A stretch of DNA of 64,000 nucleotides, from the NCBI GenBank assembly GCA_944393695.1, contig CALYAY010000008.1, positions 1-64,000 of the forward strand, written 5' to 3'. The position numbers were made by a program, and so were the translations under genes. The notes below the pieces were generated by a model. It was not told the origin of the DNA and ran no database searches. It saw only the letters and a program-made list of their open reading frames with translations. Origin of the DNA: an uncultured Alphaproteobacteria bacterium (GTDB taxonomy: Bacteria > Pseudomonadota > Alphaproteobacteria > RF32 > CAG-239). This document shows positions 8,672 to 17,977 of the stretch, in pieces. Every line of letters begins with the position of its first letter. The first letter of the stretch is position 1.

Positions 8672-9484
8672 TCAGCCCTCGCGCAGGTAGGTTTTTATGA
8701 GCAGGGTCAGAGAGGCAGAGGCTTTGTCTGCCTGAGCCAGAGTTTCGGCATGGCTTTGCGGTGAATCCTTGAGGCCGGTGCCAAGGTTGGTGATGACGGA
8801 AAAACCGATGACTTTGATGCCGGCATGAACCGCGCAGATGACCTCGGGAACAGTGGACATGCCGACAGCGTCGGCACCGAGAATGCGAAAAGCCCGAACT
8901 TCCGCCGCGGTATCAAAACAAGGGCCGAGCGCCATGATGTAAACGCCTTCGAAAAGTTTTATGTTCAGCCGGGAGGCCAATTCTTTAATCTTTTGGCGTT
9001 CGGCGGCATCGTAGGCATTGCTCATGTCCGGAAAACGGGGCCCGATGCTATCATCGTTGGGGCCGGTGAGCGGATTAGGCAGATTGAGGTTGATGTGGTC
9101 TTTGATGAGCATAAGACTGCCGGCCGGCATATCCGGCGTGAGGGATCCGGCCGCATTGGTGACAATCAGCTTTTTTATGCCGAGCAGGCGAAAAGCACTG
9201 ATGATGGTGTTGATGCTTTGCGGCGCATGGCCTTCGTAAAGGTGAATGCGCCCCTGCATGCACAAGACTTTAGTGTTTTCGAGCGTTCCGGCCAGCAGAC
9301 AGCCTTTGTGTCCGGATACGGTGGACAACGGAAACCCCGGAATTTCGGCATAAGGGACAGTTATCGGGGAAATGATTTCATCGCCAAGCCTGCCCAGACC
9401 GCTGCCAAGAATAATGGCTGTTTCGGGCTGAAAGCCGTTGAGGCGTGATTGTATATTGAAAGCGAGTTCTGAAACGGCAGTCAT
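8672..9484 (-). CDS. punA: Purine nucleoside phosphorylase (trimeric PNP family)
   Basis: Phosphorolyses purine (deoxy)nucleosides to the base and (deoxy)ribose 1-phosphate. Family motifs are visible: ILGSGLGRL (phosphate binding), GHKGCLLAG, MQGRIHLYEGH, ALGPCFDTAAEVRAF and GADAVGMSTVPEV followed by the purine-site region GFSVITN. The 270 residues fit the trimeric class. The start at 9484 is set by the ATGA overlap with the cdd stop; a longer upstream frame lies inside cdd and is rejected. Confidence 0.94.
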   Translation of the reverse strand: MTAVSELAFNIQSRLNGFQPETAIILGSGLGRLGDEIISPITVPYAEIPGFPLSTVSGHKGCLLAGTLENTKVLCMQGRIHLYEGHAPQSINTIISAFRLLGIKKLIVTNAAGSLTPDMPAGSLMLIKDHINLNLPNPLTGPNDDSIGPRFPDMSNAYDAAERQKIKELASRLNIKLFEGVYIMALGPCFDTAAEVRAFRILGADAVGMSTVPEVICAVHAGIKVIGFSVITNLGTGLKDSPQSHAETLAQADKASASLTLLIKTYLREG

Positions 9485-9882
9485 GATTTTAATTCCTTGG
9501 CGGCAAAAGCGTGAGGCAAAAGTTCTGTCAGGCGGCAGGTGCGGCGGATTTGCCGGGTGTCGGCCAGACAGACGAGGGTTTGAGAATCGGAAAATTCCAG
9601 AATGCGCTGGAGACAGGCGCCGCAAGGCGTGATAAGTTCCTGACTATCGGCCAGGATGAGAATGGTTTTTATCAGATGTTCGCCGCCGGCTACCATGGCG
9701 GCAATGGCTCCCTGTTCGGCACAGCTGCCGCAGGGAAAAGATATGTTTTCGACATTGCAGCCGCTGTATATGCCGCCGTTGCTGCCGAGAACGGCCGCTC
9801 CGACGCGAAAAGAAGAATATGGCGCGTAGGCCCGGTTGAAGGCAAGCAATGCCGCCTGAAAAAGTTTTTGTTCCGCATCCAT
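9481..9882 (-). CDS. cdd: Cytidine deaminase
   Basis: Deaminates cytidine and deoxycytidine to (deoxy)uridine, feeding DeoA. The 133-residue protein is the short homotetrameric type. It has the zinc site: GCNVENISFPCGSCAEQGA carries the first ligand and catalytic Glu region, and TPCGACLQRI supplies the two following cysteines. The start at ATG 9882 is favoured by AAAGGGG 8 bp upstream over a TTG at 9900. It is the first gene of the cdd-punA-deoC-deoA-deoB-pgeF operon. The 142-bp gap to the divergent asmA-like gene should hold the operon promoter. Confidence 0.94.
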   Translation of the reverse strand: MDAEQKLFQAALLAFNRAYAPYSSFRVGAAVLGSNGGIYSGCNVENISFPCGSCAEQGAIAAMVAGGEHLIKTILILADSQELITPCGACLQRILEFSDSQTLVCLADTRQIRRTCRLTELLPHAFAAKELKS

Positions 9883-10024
9883 GTTGTTTGCCCCTTTCAA
9901 AATAATGCTTTGATACCGGTTGTATGCGGTTTGTATTAATTAAATTTTTATGCTTTGCAGTATAAATTAAATTTAGCAATTAGCAAAGAATAATTAAAAT
10001 TATCCGAAGAAGAGGAGAATAACT

Positions 10025-13000
10025 TTGAAAAAGTTTATACTTATTGTTCTCGGTTTGGTGCTGCTTCTTTTTATCGGAGCGGCAACTTATGTGTCGATGA
10101 TAGACTGGAATGTGCATAAAAACGAAATTGCCTCCAGAATCGAAAATCTGACCGGGAAAAAAGTAGTGTTTGAGGGGCCGCTCAGTATGTCGCTCCTGCC
10201 TTCTCCTTATCTGAGTGCTTCCAATGTCAAAGTGTATAACAAAGAAGGAACGTACAGCAAGAAGCCGCTGGCCGAGATAAAAAACATGGTGGCAAAATTG
10301 TCGCTGGGTTCGGTTATGAGCGGTGATTTTGACGTTGAGCGGATGGCATTGTCGGAACCGGAAATTAATTTTGAATTATATGCTGAGGGCGGTCTGAACT
10401 GGGAAAGCGATTTTACGCCGGAACAGGAGGGAAATGTCAGGCAGCTGGATATAAGTCTGGACAGCGTTACCCTGGAAAAGGCAAAAATTCATCTGGTAAG
10501 CAAAAAAAACGGCATTGATGCCACATTGGAAAATCTGAATGCCGAAATTATTGCCGAGAGCATCTTCGGGCCTTATCGAATCGAAGGAAGCTATACCAAA
10601 GACGAAAATCCCGAAGGGTTTGCCGTGTCGCTTGGGCAGTTTGCGCGTAATTATGCCACTTCGGTCAATCTGGTGGTTAATTATCCGGTGACGCAGTCGT
10701 ATGTGCGTTTTGACGGATCGGTGTTTTTTAAGAACAACAATGTGTTGGGAAGCGTGATTTTTGAATCGGAGAATCCGGCAAACTTTGTTAATGAGACTTT
10801 TTCCGGGATGAAGATTGAAGAGGCTTATAATCAGCCTCTGGCTGTTTCGGCGGCGCTGAATGCCGACAACAGTAAAATTGACTTGTCAAACGTGGTGGTG
10901 AAATACGGAAAGACATCCGGTGCGGGGAATATACTTATTCCGCTGGATGAGGCAGAGACAGGTGCCGGTTTCCGCCCGAAGGTTGAGACTGTTTTTAATA
11001 TGACAGATCTGGATTTGGAGCCGCTGGTTAATGCCCTGAAAAAAGCCGTCAGCGGTTATCGGCAGGGAAAAGTTTACCGTCCCCGGACGGGATTTGACCT
11101 GATAGGAGATGTCAAGTCTTTGAAAACTTACTACAACGGTGAAACAATTCAGGATTTTACCCTGAGTTTTGACTGGGTGAACAACGAACTGGCCTTAAGA
11201 ACCCTGAGCGGAAAGCTTCTGTCCGATACAATGCTGCAGGCCAAGGGAAGTATTAAGGCCGAGCAGGAAAAACCGGCGTATGAGTTTGATGTTAATTTTG
11301 AAACCAGTGAATTTTTGCAACTGGCCAAATGGCTGGGATATGAACTGACTCCGGTGGCTCCGGCTACTTATCAGAAAGCATCGGGAAAAGCAACGGTAAG
11401 CGGAAATATGCAGAATATGCAATTGTCGCCTTATGAGTTTAAGCTGGATAATATGACGTTTGCCGGAGATGCGGGTTTTATTTTCGGGGAAAATCCGGCG
11501 GCGTTTTTGATCGTCAATGCCGATTCAATCAATTTTGACAATTATATTTCCCAGTTGCCGCCCAATGAAAAAAACAAAAGTTTTGCCCAGCGGCTGGCTT
11601 ACCGTTTCAGGCAGCTGGACGGGCTGAGAGATAAGAACCTGAAGCTTAATCTGCGGATGCTTTTGGGAATTTATGACGGGGTGCCGATTGAAAATACCGA
11701 ATTTGATTTTACATTGAACAACGGGACTATGGATATTGAACGGCTGCAGATTGCCAATATCTTTAACGCAAGTGTGTCGGCAGCGGGAAAACTTTCGGGA
11801 TTTGGCGGAGATCCGGTGGCGGAAAATCTGAATTACAGTGTGGTTGCGCCTGATTTTGCCCAGTTGTCCGGCAAGCTGGGAATTGCCGTGCCGGATGTTA
11901 ACCTTCAGGTGTTGAAGGGGCTGGTTGCCAAAGGCGTGTTGAGTGGCAGTCCGAAAAAAATTGCCGTCAATTCGGTGTCGAAGCTTGAAAATCTGGAGGT
12001 CAATTATCAGGGAATAATTGATTTCGGCAACGGAGCCGCCGAGTATGACGGTGAGCTGGAAATGAAATATCCGGACTTTATCAAAATGTTGAACAGTTTG
12101 AAAATTGATTATTCGCCACGGGCTTTTTCGCTGGGCTTGTTTGCCCTGAAGGGGCATTTGAAAGGGAGGGCCGACAATTTTGTTTTGAGCAATGTCGAGG
12201 CTAATGCCGGGGCCAATGTCTTGAAAGGAAGCATCGGTTTTGACCGCAGCAGCGGGCGCACAATGCTGAGTTTTGATGCGGAAGTCAACAAGCTGGAGCT
12301 TGAGCGCTTTTTGCCGGAAGATAAATCGCAGGGAAAAAGCAGCTTTAAGGAGGTGAGCCAGGGCAGTGTGGATTTTCTGTTTAAGCCGTATCTGGAAAAA
12401 GAACAGATTAATTATATGTTTCTGAATAAATATGACATTAACGGAAAGATGAAGGTGGAGAATCTTTCATACCGGGATATGAAAGCGGATAAAGCCTCGT
12501 TTGTTCTGAATGTGCGAAACGGGACATTGCAGGTTAGTGAATTTGCAGCCGGGTATAACGGAGGCAAGGTGGCGGGAAATGTCAGTCTCAGCACCGGAGT
12601 GGAGCCGGTTTTGCAGGGGAAGCTGACGTTGACGGAGCAGAATATTGCAGACGGGATGTGGAGCGGCAAAAAATACGGTATCCGTTACGGACGTTTTGAT
12701 GCCGACGGTACGTTCAGTACGTCAGCGGTTTCGTTTGATGAGATGTTGAACAGTCTGAATGCTGAAATTAATTTCCTGGTTCAAAATCCGGTGGTTAAAG
12801 GCTGGAATTTCAGTGCAATTACAACGGATTTGGAACAGCGCAGCACGGCAGAGGGATTGTCGGAACTGGTGCAGAACAATCTGCAGCAGGGAGAGAGTAA
12901 TTTTGAGACGTTTTCGGGAAAAATAAATATTGCCAACGGACATTACAAGTTTGAAAATGCCGTGTTTTTATCCAAAGATGTCAAAATTACGATGCAGGAT

Positions 13001-14215
13001 GAAGGCAGTTTGAACAACTGGGACATGAATGCAGCCTTTGAAGTGTTTTGGCAGGATAAACTGGCGGAGCTGCCGGGATTCAGCTTTTCGTTAAGCGGAA
13101 GCATGGACAGTCCGCAGCCGGGCAGCGACGTGTCGCGTATAACCAATCTGCTGGAAACCCGGCAGGCACAGGCCGAGGCCGCGCGTCAGGCCAGAGAACA
13201 AGCCCGTAAGGATAAACTGAAAGCTCTAATGAATGAACAGCAGGGTGTGGCCCAAAATCTGAAAAAGAAAATCGAAACCCAGATTTTGCCGACGTATGAA
13301 ATCAGGATTCAGGAAATTGAAGATGAACAGACCAAAGCGGCGTTTGAGGGGATTAAGCAGAAAATTGATGAAAATCAAAAGCAGCTGGAGGAGATTTTTA
13401 CCCTGGCCATGACGCCGGAGTTTGATGAAAAACTGATTGAGGATATTGCGGCACGCAATAAAAAACTGAATGAGGAAATCAGTCTTTATGTGCAGAATAT
13501 TGATGAGACGTATGCCGGTGAGCTGAAAGGCCGGATTGCCCGTTATAGTGACGAATTTCAGGATTTGTATCAGCAGGGAACGGTTAAAAACAAAGATTAC
13601 CTGGAACGGTATAAACAATTTCCGCAAAGGCTGATTAAAGCGGGGAGCCTGTTGTCGATTAACCGCAATGCGGATGTCAGCCGGCTGAAAAACAGTATTG
13701 ACGGCAGCCTGATTGCGCTGAACGATATGCGCTATGACGTGAGCAAGGCTTACAGTTCGGTTAAATACAGCGATGATCTGAGCAGCATGGATGTTTTTGC
13801 TTCTGAAATGAAAAACAAGCTTAAGGATGCCAAAGCCGAACTGGAAAATATGCAGAAAAATATTGACGAGCTGTTTAAGGTTTCGGAACAGGTCGTGGCG
13901 GCCGAAGAGGGAAAGGCGGCAGTTAAGGCCGAAGAAGCCGCCAAGCAGAAAAAGGTTGAGGACAATACCAGTACGATTTCGGTGGTGTCTACCGGAAAAG
14001 TGATGAAGATTGTGCCGGATATTAACCAGCTGGAGGCGGCGGAGAAAGCCGTGTCGGACGAGAAGGTGAAAGTTTTGGACTTTTCAAAGAAAGGAAAGGT
14101 GACTCGCGATGGTGATAAAGCTTCCGATAAAAAGCAGGTGCAGCCCTCATCGGGAATGGTGGTCAAACAGGAAGCCGGCAAGATTCCCCTGAGCGGCACG
14201 GTGACCCGGGATTAA
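10025..14215 (+). CDS. Large AsmA-family protein with C-terminal coiled coil
   Basis: AsmA-like proteins are inner-membrane-anchored, beta-rich groove proteins thought to carry phospholipids across the periplasm. The 1396 residues begin with one membrane helix (3-25) and a typical AsmA N-terminus (IENLTGKKVVFEGPLSMSL, PSPYLSASNVKV). Long beta-rich repeats run to about 1060. The last 330 residues differ: a charged coiled-coil region (QAEAARQAREQARKDKLKAL onward) and a tail with KGKVTRDGDK and, at the very end, SGTVTRD. The start is TTG, supported by AGGAG 8 bp upstream; no nearer ATG gives the membrane anchor. It is transcribed divergently from cdd. Substrate unknown. Confidence 0.85.
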   Translation: MKKFILIVLGLVLLLFIGAATYVSMIDWNVHKNEIASRIENLTGKKVVFEGPLSMSLLPSPYLSASNVKVYNKEGTYSKKPLAEIKNMVAKLSLGSVMSGDFDVERMALSEPEINFELYAEGGLNWESDFTPEQEGNVRQLDISLDSVTLEKAKIHLVSKKNGIDATLENLNAEIIAESIFGPYRIEGSYTKDENPEGFAVSLGQFARNYATSVNLVVNYPVTQSYVRFDGSVFFKNNNVLGSVIFESENPANFVNETFSGMKIEEAYNQPLAVSAALNADNSKIDLSNVVVKYGKTSGAGNILIPLDEAETGAGFRPKVETVFNMTDLDLEPLVNALKKAVSGYRQGKVYRPRTGFDLIGDVKSLKTYYNGETIQDFTLSFDWVNNELALRTLSGKLLSDTMLQAKGSIKAEQEKPAYEFDVNFETSEFLQLAKWLGYELTPVAPATYQKASGKATVSGNMQNMQLSPYEFKLDNMTFAGDAGFIFGENPAAFLIVNADSINFDNYISQLPPNEKNKSFAQRLAYRFRQLDGLRDKNLKLNLRMLLGIYDGVPIENTEFDFTLNNGTMDIERLQIANIFNASVSAAGKLSGFGGDPVAENLNYSVVAPDFAQLSGKLGIAVPDVNLQVLKGLVAKGVLSGSPKKIAVNSVSKLENLEVNYQGIIDFGNGAAEYDGELEMKYPDFIKMLNSLKIDYSPRAFSLGLFALKGHLKGRADNFVLSNVEANAGANVLKGSIGFDRSSGRTMLSFDAEVNKLELERFLPEDKSQGKSSFKEVSQGSVDFLFKPYLEKEQINYMFLNKYDINGKMKVENLSYRDMKADKASFVLNVRNGTLQVSEFAAGYNGGKVAGNVSLSTGVEPVLQGKLTLTEQNIADGMWSGKKYGIRYGRFDADGTFSTSAVSFDEMLNSLNAEINFLVQNPVVKGWNFSAITTDLEQRSTAEGLSELVQNNLQQGESNFETFSGKINIANGHYKFENAVFLSKDVKITMQDEGSLNNWDMNAAFEVFWQDKLAELPGFSFSLSGSMDSPQPGSDVSRITNLLETRQAQAEAARQAREQARKDKLKALMNEQQGVAQNLKKKIETQILPTYEIRIQEIEDEQTKAAFEGIKQKIDENQKQLEEIFTLAMTPEFDEKLIEDIAARNKKLNEEISLYVQNIDETYAGELKGRIARYSDEFQDLYQQGTVKNKDYLERYKQFPQRLIKAGSLLSINRNADVSRLKNSIDGSLIALNDMRYDVSKAYSSVKYSDDLSSMDVFASEMKNKLKDAKAELENMQKNIDELFKVSEQVVAAEEGKAAVKAEEAAKQKKVEDNTSTISVVSTGKVMKIVPDINQLEAAEKAVSDEKVKVLDFSKKGKVTRDGDKASDKKQVQPSSGMVVKQEAGKIPLSGTVTRD

Positions 14216-14305
14216 GTTGTGTTTACTTTTTTGTCCGGACTTGTCTGTCGGTTTTTTTGTGTTATGTTTTAATATTATTTTAATAGAAGTTTGAGGAGTT
14301 TTGTT

Positions 14306-15196
14306 ATGCCGAATAAACCTGAAGTTTGTATTTTGCCGGTGGCGGGACTTTCTACCCGGAATCTGCCGGCGACGAAAGTTATTCATAAGGGGTTTCTGAC
14401 TCTGCACGGCAAGCCGATTATCCAATATGCGGTTGATGCCTGCCGGGAAATTGGAATTAAGGAAGTTATTTTTATTTACAGCGATGAAATCGGCAAGGAT
14501 TTGTTTGAGCAGTATTTCAAGCCGAATGAAATGCTGGAAAATTATTTGCGGACGCATAACAAAAATGATTTGCTGAAAGTGGTTCAGGATATTATTCCCG
14601 AAGGGATGACGTTTTCTTTTGCCCGGCAGAGCGAGCCCAAAGGCAACGGACATGCTATTCTGATGGCCAGGGAGCTTGTGGGCAAGCGCGATTTTGTGGT
14701 GATGTGGCCGGATGATGTTTATGTCAGCTTTCACGGCGACGGAATTTTGAAACAGCTGGTTGATGTTTATGAGAAGACCGGCGGTATGGTGGAAAATATC
14801 ATGGAATTTCCCCGGGAGCAGATGGTGCGTTACGGTGCTTTGGTGGGGGCGGTGCGCGACGGGCGAATCGTCAGGGCCAAAGGATTGGTTGAAAAACCGG
14901 CGCTGGAAGACGTGCCTTCCAATTATGCCAGCATGGGGCCGTATATTCTGCCCAATGTGATTATGGATATTTTGCCGGAAGTGCAAAAGGGAAGCAACGG
15001 CGAGATAAACCTGACCGATGCTATGGAACTGGCGGCTCAGAGAGGAACACCGCTGCACGGTGTTTTGTGTGATGTGGTGCGTTTTGACTGCGGGACGGCT
15101 AAAGAGCTGGAACGTTCCAACCTGCGGCTGTCGCTGATGCAGGATAACGGACTGCGGGCTTATGCCCGGGAGTTGCTGGACGGTATGGTGGTTTAG
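14306..15196 (+). CDS. Divergent GalU-like nucleotidyltransferase
   Basis: Belongs to the UTP-glucose-1-phosphate uridylyltransferase (GalU) branch of sugar nucleotidyltransferases. Recognisable parts are PVAGLSTRNLPATK (G-rich loop), GKPIIQYAVD, FARQSEPKGNGHAIL, WPDDV, GEINLTDAM and FDCGT. The loop departs from the GalU consensus: AGLGTRFLPATK reads AGLSTRNLPATK and the PKEM segment reads HKGF. The sugar or nucleotide may therefore differ. The 296-residue start at 14306 follows GAGGAG. A nucleotidyltransferase-fold gene follows after 3 bp and may act in the same pathway. Confidence 0.8.
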   Translation: MPNKPEVCILPVAGLSTRNLPATKVIHKGFLTLHGKPIIQYAVDACREIGIKEVIFIYSDEIGKDLFEQYFKPNEMLENYLRTHNKNDLLKVVQDIIPEGMTFSFARQSEPKGNGHAILMARELVGKRDFVVMWPDDVYVSFHGDGILKQLVDVYEKTGGMVENIMEFPREQMVRYGALVGAVRDGRIVRAKGLVEKPALEDVPSNYASMGPYILPNVIMDILPEVQKGSNGEINLTDAMELAAQRGTPLHGVLCDVVRFDCGTAKELERSNLRLSLMQDNGLRAYARELLDGMVV

Positions 15197-15199
15197 CTG

Positions 15200-15793
15200 A
15201 TGACGGATGAGGAGATTTTGGAGCTTGCCGCGGAAAATCAGCGGCAAGCCTTTAATGTTGTTAAAGACAGCCGGGTGATTGAATGCTGGCAGAAAACCGG
15301 TGCCAAGGTGAATCTGGTGGGTTCGCTTAAAACCGGGTTGCTGATGACACACCGGGATATTGATTTTCATGTTTATACCCGGAAGCTGGATGCGGCACAG
15401 AGTTTTGAGGCGATGAAAAATCTGGCGGGGAATTTAAAAATCAAAAAAGTTGATTATGTTAATCTGGCGGATGAGGAAGACTGTTGTCTGGAATGGCACG
15501 CTTTTTATGAAGCAGTAAAAGGCGAGGTCTGGCAGATAGATATGATTCATATGCCGGAAAATGCAAAATATGCCGGTTATTTTGAAAAAACGGCAGAGCG
15601 GATTTTGCAGGTGATGACGCCGGCGCAGAAGCGGGTTATTTTGCGTCTGAAATATGAAACGCCGGAAGATATGAAAATCAGCGGTATTGAGTATTATATG
15701 GCGGTGCTGCGGGACGGGGTGCAAAATTTTGATGAATTTTGCCGGTGGCGGCAGCAGCATCCGCAACAGGGGATTATTACATGGATGCCTTAA
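15200..15793 (+). CDS. Putative nucleotidyltransferase-fold protein
   Basis: A 197-residue cytoplasmic protein. GSLKTGLLMTHRDIDFHVY (residues about 41-59) resembles the polymerase-beta-type nucleotidyltransferase motif, GS followed by DxD. A further acidic cluster YVNLADEEDCCLEW and IDMIHM could complete the metal site. I cannot name the substrate. It starts 3 bp after the GalU-like gene and has no clear ribosome binding site of its own, so it is probably translationally coupled. It converges on the dehydrogenase gene with a 20-bp gap. Confidence 0.6.
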   Translation: MTDEEILELAAENQRQAFNVVKDSRVIECWQKTGAKVNLVGSLKTGLLMTHRDIDFHVYTRKLDAAQSFEAMKNLAGNLKIKKVDYVNLADEEDCCLEWHAFYEAVKGEVWQIDMIHMPENAKYAGYFEKTAERILQVMTPAQKRVILRLKYETPEDMKISGIEYYMAVLRDGVQNFDEFCRWRQQHPQQGIITWMP

Positions 15794-15813
15794 AAGGCAG
15801 GGAGGCCTTGGGT

Positions 15814-16761
15814 TCAGCCGACCAGGTTTACCGGGGTTCCTTTCAGCCAGCAGGCAAGGTTGTCAAAGACGATTTTAGCCCGTTTTTCCATGGCTTCCCG
15901 GGTGAAAAATCCCAAATGCGGTGTGACCAGGGTGTTGGGGGTGTGAAGAAGCGGGTGGCTGCTCTCAAGCGGCGGTTCGTTTTCAAACACGTCAATGACG
16001 GCGCCGGCAATTTGACCGTTATTTAAGGCATCGGCCAGGTCTTGGGAGTTTACGACGGCTCCCCGGGCAGTGTTAACCAGAATGGCGCTTTTTTTCATGT
16101 ATTTGAGGTTATTCCGGTTGATGAAATTGCGAGTGGCATCGGTCAGCGGGCAGTGAAGGCTCAGAATGTCGGATTGTTCCAGCAGTTCTTTTAAGGGCAG
16201 GTATTTGATGACATCGGTGTCGGGTTTGTGAGAAAAGCCGTTGTAGGCAATGGTTTTGCAGCCGAAAGCGCGGAACAGTTCCGCTGTGCGGGAACCGATG
16301 GCTCCGGTGCCGATTAAGCCTACGGTGCGTCCATGAAGCTCAAATGCGGAAAGACCGGCTTTGGTCTTTCCCCCGCGGCATAATTTGTCAGCCTGATTTA
16401 GTTGGCGATAGAGGTTGATGACACCGCCAATGACCAGTTCGGCAACGGCTTCGGTGGCATAACCGGAAGCGTTGCTGACGGCAACTCTCCGGGCCCGGGC
16501 AGCGGTCATGTCTACATGGTCGTAGCCGGTGAAGGCAATGTCAATGTATTTTAAATCCGGGCTGGCTTCAATTACCTCTTTTTTGAGCGGCATGTTGGCA
16601 ATGATTAAGGCTTCGGCATTGCCGATTTGTCTGATTTGCGTCGGAATATCATCAGTGCGGGCAAAACATTCCACCTCGTGTCCGGCCCGGCGCAGCGGTT
16701 GAAGATAGTGATTTAAGACTTCATCGGAAACGGCTAATGATTCTAAAATTACGATACGCAT
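15814..16761 (-). CDS. D-2-hydroxyacid dehydrogenase family protein
   Basis: An NAD(P)-dependent dehydrogenase for D-2-hydroxyacids (lactate, glycerate or phosphoglycerate type). It has the Rossmann motif GTGAIGSRTAELFRAFG, the catalytic arginine in NTARGAVVN, the glutamate in VFENEPPLE and the histidine in TPHLGFF. The 315 residues match the single-domain-pair class and there is no C-terminal ACT domain, so it is not a long SerA. The start at 16761 follows GGAG with 9-bp spacing. The real substrate is open. Confidence 0.88.
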   Translation of the reverse strand: MRIVILESLAVSDEVLNHYLQPLRRAGHEVECFARTDDIPTQIRQIGNAEALIIANMPLKKEVIEASPDLKYIDIAFTGYDHVDMTAARARRVAVSNASGYATEAVAELVIGGVINLYRQLNQADKLCRGGKTKAGLSAFELHGRTVGLIGTGAIGSRTAELFRAFGCKTIAYNGFSHKPDTDVIKYLPLKELLEQSDILSLHCPLTDATRNFINRNNLKYMKKSAILVNTARGAVVNSQDLADALNNGQIAGAVIDVFENEPPLESSHPLLHTPNTLVTPHLGFFTREAMEKRAKIVFDNLACWLKGTPVNLVG

Positions 16762-16819
16762 TATTTTTTTCTCCTGCATGTTTTTGCATATGGTAGCGCG
16801 GTAATCGTTAAAAAAGTTT

Positions 16820-17827
16820 TCAGATTAAGCCAGTGCGTTTCAGAATTTTTTTCATGAGGGTGGAGAAGGGGTAATTTTTTATTTCAGACGGAGAGATAAA
16901 AAAGCCGTCGGCTATGGGCGAAGTGTCGGTTTGCAGGGTGAAAAGAGTGAGAGTCTGGCGAATGTGGGTAAAAATATGGGTGACGGAGAGGCCGGTGTTG
17001 TGCATGCCTGAAAAGGGAAGGGAGCCTTCTGCCGTCCAGGGAAGTTCGTAAAGTCCGGAAAGCAGGCCTTTTTCGGTGCGACGGCGGATCAGAATCCGAC
17101 CGGTCGAATCGGTTATCAGGCAGACGCTGCCGTTTTTTATCTGTTTGGTGTTTTTGAGGCGGGCGGGGATTTGTTCGATGTCCGGTCGTCCGCGGGAAAG
17201 GCAGGCTTTTTGCCAGGGGCAGATAAGGCATTGCGGATTTTTCGGGGTGCAGACAGTGGCGCCCAAGTCCATGATTGCCGAGGCATAATCTGCCGGGCGG
17301 GTGTGGCTGGTGAGGGCGGCGGCTTTTTCAGCAATTAGGGGTTTGATTTCTTCAAAGGGCTGTGTCAGGTGATACAGGCGGCAGATAATGCGGATGACAT
17401 TGCCGTCAACGACCGTTTCCGGCTGGTTAAAGGCCAGGGCCAGAAAGCTGGCAACAGTATAAGGGCCGATACCCTTGAGGCGGAGAACGTCGGTGCGGTT
17501 GTCGGGAAAACGGCTATTGAATTCGCTGACAATGATTTGGGCGGTGGCATGCAGCGAGCGGGCGCGGGTGTAATATCCCAGCCCCTGCCAATAGCGGTAA
17601 ACTTCTTCTTCATCGGCTGCGGCCAGACTTTCAACAGTGGGAAAACGGCGCATGAATTTTTCAAAATAACCGAGCACGGTTTTGACCGTGGTCTGTTGCA
17701 GCATAAATTCGGAAACCAGCACGGCGTACGGATCGGGATGAGCACCGCCCTTGACCCGCCAGGGAAGATTGCGTCCGTTGGCGTCGTACCAGTTTAAAAG
17801 AAAAGTTGATAATTCCAAATTTGACAT
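16820..17827 (-). CDS. mutY: A/G-specific adenine glycosylase MutY
   Basis: Removes adenine mispaired with 8-oxoguanine. The N-terminal HhH-GPD domain shows LPWR, SEFMLQQTTV (catalytic Glu), LKGIGPYTVASF and VVDGNVIRI (catalytic Asp). The 4Fe-4S ligands follow the spacing C-x6-C-x2-C-x5-C in CTPKNPQCLICPWQKAC. The C-terminal third (from ICLITDSTG-like SVCLITDSTGRILIRRR) is the NUDIX-like domain that reads 8-oxoG. Neither candidate start (17863 or 17827) has a clear ribosome binding site; 17827 fits the family N-terminus better (335 residues). Confidence 0.94.
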   Translation of the reverse strand: MSNLELSTFLLNWYDANGRNLPWRVKGGAHPDPYAVLVSEFMLQQTTVKTVLGYFEKFMRRFPTVESLAAADEEEVYRYWQGLGYYTRARSLHATAQIIVSEFNSRFPDNRTDVLRLKGIGPYTVASFLALAFNQPETVVDGNVIRIICRLYHLTQPFEEIKPLIAEKAAALTSHTRPADYASAIMDLGATVCTPKNPQCLICPWQKACLSRGRPDIEQIPARLKNTKQIKNGSVCLITDSTGRILIRRRTEKGLLSGLYELPWTAEGSLPFSGMHNTGLSVTHIFTHIRQTLTLFTLQTDTSPIADGFFISPSEIKNYPFSTLMKKILKRTGLI

Positions 17828-17930
17828 AAGGCAAAGTATAGCCGGAAAATGAGAAATGTCCATGTAAATTAAAAGCAGAAAATTTTTAAGGTGTTGTGTT
17901 TTGCAAGAAGAATTCGATTGGTAGAAATAA

Positions 17931-17967
17931 AAAAACAGCTTTAAGTTTGAACTTAAAGCTGTTTTTT
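17931..17967 (-). terminator. Terminator after the 17978 gene
   Basis: The perfect arms AACAGCTTTAAGT and ACTTAAAGCTGTT around TTGA have an A-run on the left that reads as a U-tract on the minus strand and a T-run on the right. It closes the minus-strand unknown gene and insulates mutY. Confidence 0.85.
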
Positions 17968-17977
17968 AGCTAAACAT

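Noticed and set aside
14147..15370. A 407-codon minus-strand frame over the galU-like gene
   Set aside because: The product is His/Gln/Asn-rich without domain motifs, and the plus-strand genes there are clearly real.
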